Assembly: GCA_963770485.1 (NCBI GenBank)
Contig: CAVYPX010000001.1
Coordinates: forward strand, 1 to 64,000
Source: CAVVEC01 sp963770485
GTDB taxonomy: Bacteria; Acidobacteriota; Terriglobia; Terriglobales; Acidobacteriaceae
DNA length: 64,000 nt
Reading direction: 5' to 3'
Positions 62,703 to 64,000 of this stretch are shown here, one piece after another (position 1 is the stretch's first letter; the number at the start of each line of letters is the position of its first letter). The notes under the pieces are model-generated. The model searched no databases. It was given only the letters and a program-made list of their open reading frames with translations, and had not been told where the DNA came from. Made by a program: the position numbers and the translations under genes.

Positions 62703-63881
62703 CTACTTCCCGCCCATCACCAGCTTGGCAATTGTTGCCAACTGCATGTTCGACGTGCCCTCGTAAATCTTGCCAATCTTCGAATCGCGCCAATACTTCT
62801 CGACTGGATAATCTCTGGTGAAGCCATAACCACCGTAGATCTCGATGGCCAGCGACGTAACCCGCTCCGCCACCTGCGAGCTGAACAGCTTGGCCATGGC
62901 AGCTTCCTTGACGAACGGAATGCCGGCATCTTTCATGCGGGCGGCGTTGTAGACCATCAAGCGGGCCGCTTCGACATCGGTCGCCATCTGCGCGATCTGG
63001 AACTGGATTCCCTGGAAATCGCCGATCGGCTTGCCGAACTGCTTGCGTTCCTGGGCATATTTCGCGGCATATTCCCACGCGCCGCGCGCCACTCCGACCA
63101 TCTGTGCGCCGATCCCGATGCGGCCTTCATTCAGCGTCTCAATGGCGATCCTGTAGCCCTTGCCCACTTCGCCCAGCACGTTCGCCTTGGGCACGCAGCA
63201 ATCCTCCAGAATCAGCTCACAGGTGGAGGAGGCGCGGATGCCCAGCTTGTCTTCTTTCTTGCCCACGGTGAATCCGAGAAATTCTTTCTCCACGATGAAA
63301 GCCGTGATTCCTTTGTAGCCCGCCCCCGGATCGAGCGTGGCAAACAAAATAAAGACGCCGGCCTCTTTGCCGTTGGTGATCCACAGCTTGCGGCCGTTAA
63401 GGACGTAGTCGCCGCCCTTCAATTCGGCTTTCGTCTGCAGCGCGAAGGCGTCCGAGCCCGAACTGGCTTCGCTGAGCGCGTAGGCGCCGCAGGTGTCGGC
63501 AACCATGCGGGGCAGGTAACGCTTCTTCTGCTCGTCGTTGGTCCAGCGCAGCAGCGCATTATTGACCAGGGTGTTCTGCACATCCACGATCACGCCGGCG
63601 GAAGCGTCCACGCGCGAAAGTTCCTCGACGGCGAGAATCGCCTCAAAGAATTTGCCGCCAGCGCCGCCGTATTGCTCCGGGATTTCGATTCCCATGATCC
63701 CGAGCTGGAAGAACTGATGGATGAGGTCCTTCTCGAAAACGCCTTTTTCGTCCATCTCCTTGACCAGGGGACGAATTTTCTCCTCGGCAAACTGGCGGAT
63801 GTTGTCGCGGAAGAGGATTTCGTCTTCCGTCAGGCTGGTCAGGGCCGCGGGGGATGGAGCTTGCAACATAGTCTCGGGCAT
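62703..63881 (-). CDS. Acyl-CoA dehydrogenase (short/branched-chain type)
   Basis: A 392-residue FAD enzyme that introduces the first double bond in beta-oxidation or branched amino-acid breakdown. The full ACAD plan is present: helical N-domain, beta-domain with YALSEASSGSDA and LNGRKLWITNG, and C-domain with ERKQFGKPI, EIYGGYGFTRDYPVEKYWRD and the catalytic Glu374 in YEGTSNMQ. The Glu position suits short- and branched-chain enzymes rather than isovaleryl-CoA dehydrogenase; chain length is not certain. GAGGTACTCCT precedes the ATG. Electron-transfer flavoprotein genes are not in the window. Confidence 0.93.
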   Translation of the reverse strand: MPETMLQAPSPAALTSLTEDEILFRDNIRQFAEEKIRPLVKEMDEKGVFEKDLIHQFFQLGIMGIEIPEQYGGAGGKFFEAILAVEELSRVDASAGVIVDVQNTLVNNALLRWTNDEQKKRYLPRMVADTCGAYALSEASSGSDAFALQTKAELKGGDYVLNGRKLWITNGKEAGVFILFATLDPGAGYKGITAFIVEKEFLGFTVGKKEDKLGIRASSTCELILEDCCVPKANVLGEVGKGYRIAIETLNEGRIGIGAQMVGVARGAWEYAAKYAQERKQFGKPIGDFQGIQFQIAQMATDVEAARLMVYNAARMKDAGIPFVKEAAMAKLFSSQVAERVTSLAIEIYGGYGFTRDYPVEKYWRDSKIGKIYEGTSNMQLATIAKLVMGGK

Positions 63882-63973
63882 AGGAGTACCTCAGCAGAAG
63901 AATGGCGAACTCGAAATTCTAGCACTGATGTGGGTTGCAGAACGACTGTGGGGTGAATCGCGCCGGATCCCTC

Positions 63974-63997
63974 GCCCCGCTGGTGAAAGCGCGGGGC
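63974..63997. repeat. Hairpin at the window end
   Basis: GCCCCGC (63974-63980) pairs with GCGGGGC (63991-63997). It is part of the upstream region of the acyl-CoA dehydrogenase gene and cut by the window end. Confidence 0.5.
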
Positions 63998-64000
63998 ATC

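Noticed and set aside
1..64000. tRNA, rRNA, CRISPR, riboswitch or prophage elements
   Set aside because: I looked for T-loop motifs, regularly spaced direct repeats, integrase or transposase motifs and found none that hold up. T-loop-like strings at 46888 and 22450 are inside coding regions without cloverleaf context.

Overview
The window looks like a metagenome-assembled contig from an acidobacterium, probably class Terriglobia. The reasons are inferential: dispersed palindromic repeats of the type common in that group, a GloVer tandem-repeat protein, secreted M13, M1, M28 and S8 peptidases, many orphan two-component systems, and an OmpA/Ig-like outer-membrane protein. No rRNA, tRNA, CRISPR array, transposase or phage gene was recognised.

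Layout. Positions 1-2009 are abnormal. A frameshifted ruvX and a truncated mltG run, within about 10 bp near 1650, into the C-terminal half of a LolD/MacB-type ABC ATPase. I read this as an assembly chimera or low-quality contig end. From there the genes run normally: MacB-like permease and a secreted esterase (2.0-4.3 kb); an M28 peptidase and a histidine kinase/PilZ response-regulator pair (4.5-9.1 kb); a DHA2 efflux pump (9.3-10.9 kb); a surface-glycolipid stretch with an HpnI/GT21-type glycosyltransferase, UDP-sulfoquinovose synthase, an ArnT-like transferase and asparagine synthetase (11.1-17.5 kb); a redox-signalling pair made of a receiver-glutaredoxin-flavoprotein fusion and a cNMP-binding-domain kinase (17.7-20.8 kb); an amidohydrolase, a repeat protein, an exported methyltransferase-like protein, a papain-fold-like protein, a GH13 enzyme and RNase HII (20.8-28.6 kb); membrane and TPR proteins (28.8-32.9 kb); an NtrB/NtrC-like pair (33.2-36.6 kb); an Ig/OmpA protein, a broken beta-propeller gene and secreted proteins of unknown function (36.9-45.1 kb); a lipoprotein with a strong sigma-54 promoter beside a kinase/NtrC-type regulator/receiver-like set (45.4-49.2 kb); an MFS exporter, fabI, the GloVer protein and tsaE (49.6-54.0 kb); secreted peptidases of families M1, M13 and S8 (54.2-61.1 kb); and a thioredoxin-like ferredoxin, small exported proteins and an acyl-CoA dehydrogenase (61.2-63.9 kb).

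Themes. Signalling is dense: four histidine kinases with H-box, two sigma-54 activators carrying GAFTGA, one REC-PilZ protein and one REC-flavoprotein. One convincing and one weaker sigma-54 promoter were found, the first directly upstream of a sigma-54 activator operon. A second theme is secretion: at least fifteen predicted signal peptides, many on hydrolases. A third is a family of roughly 90-117 bp imperfect palindromes in intergenic spaces (five full copies and one half copy), plus other hairpin elements, one of which supplies the stop codon of a gene.

The most interesting candidates are the REC-Grx-flavoprotein fusion, which has lost both expected redox-cysteine motifs, with its kinase partner; the lipoprotein/sigma-54 signalling locus at 45.4-49.2 kb; and the uncharacterised 401-codon repeat protein at 22.2-23.3 kb next to an exported methyltransferase-like protein.
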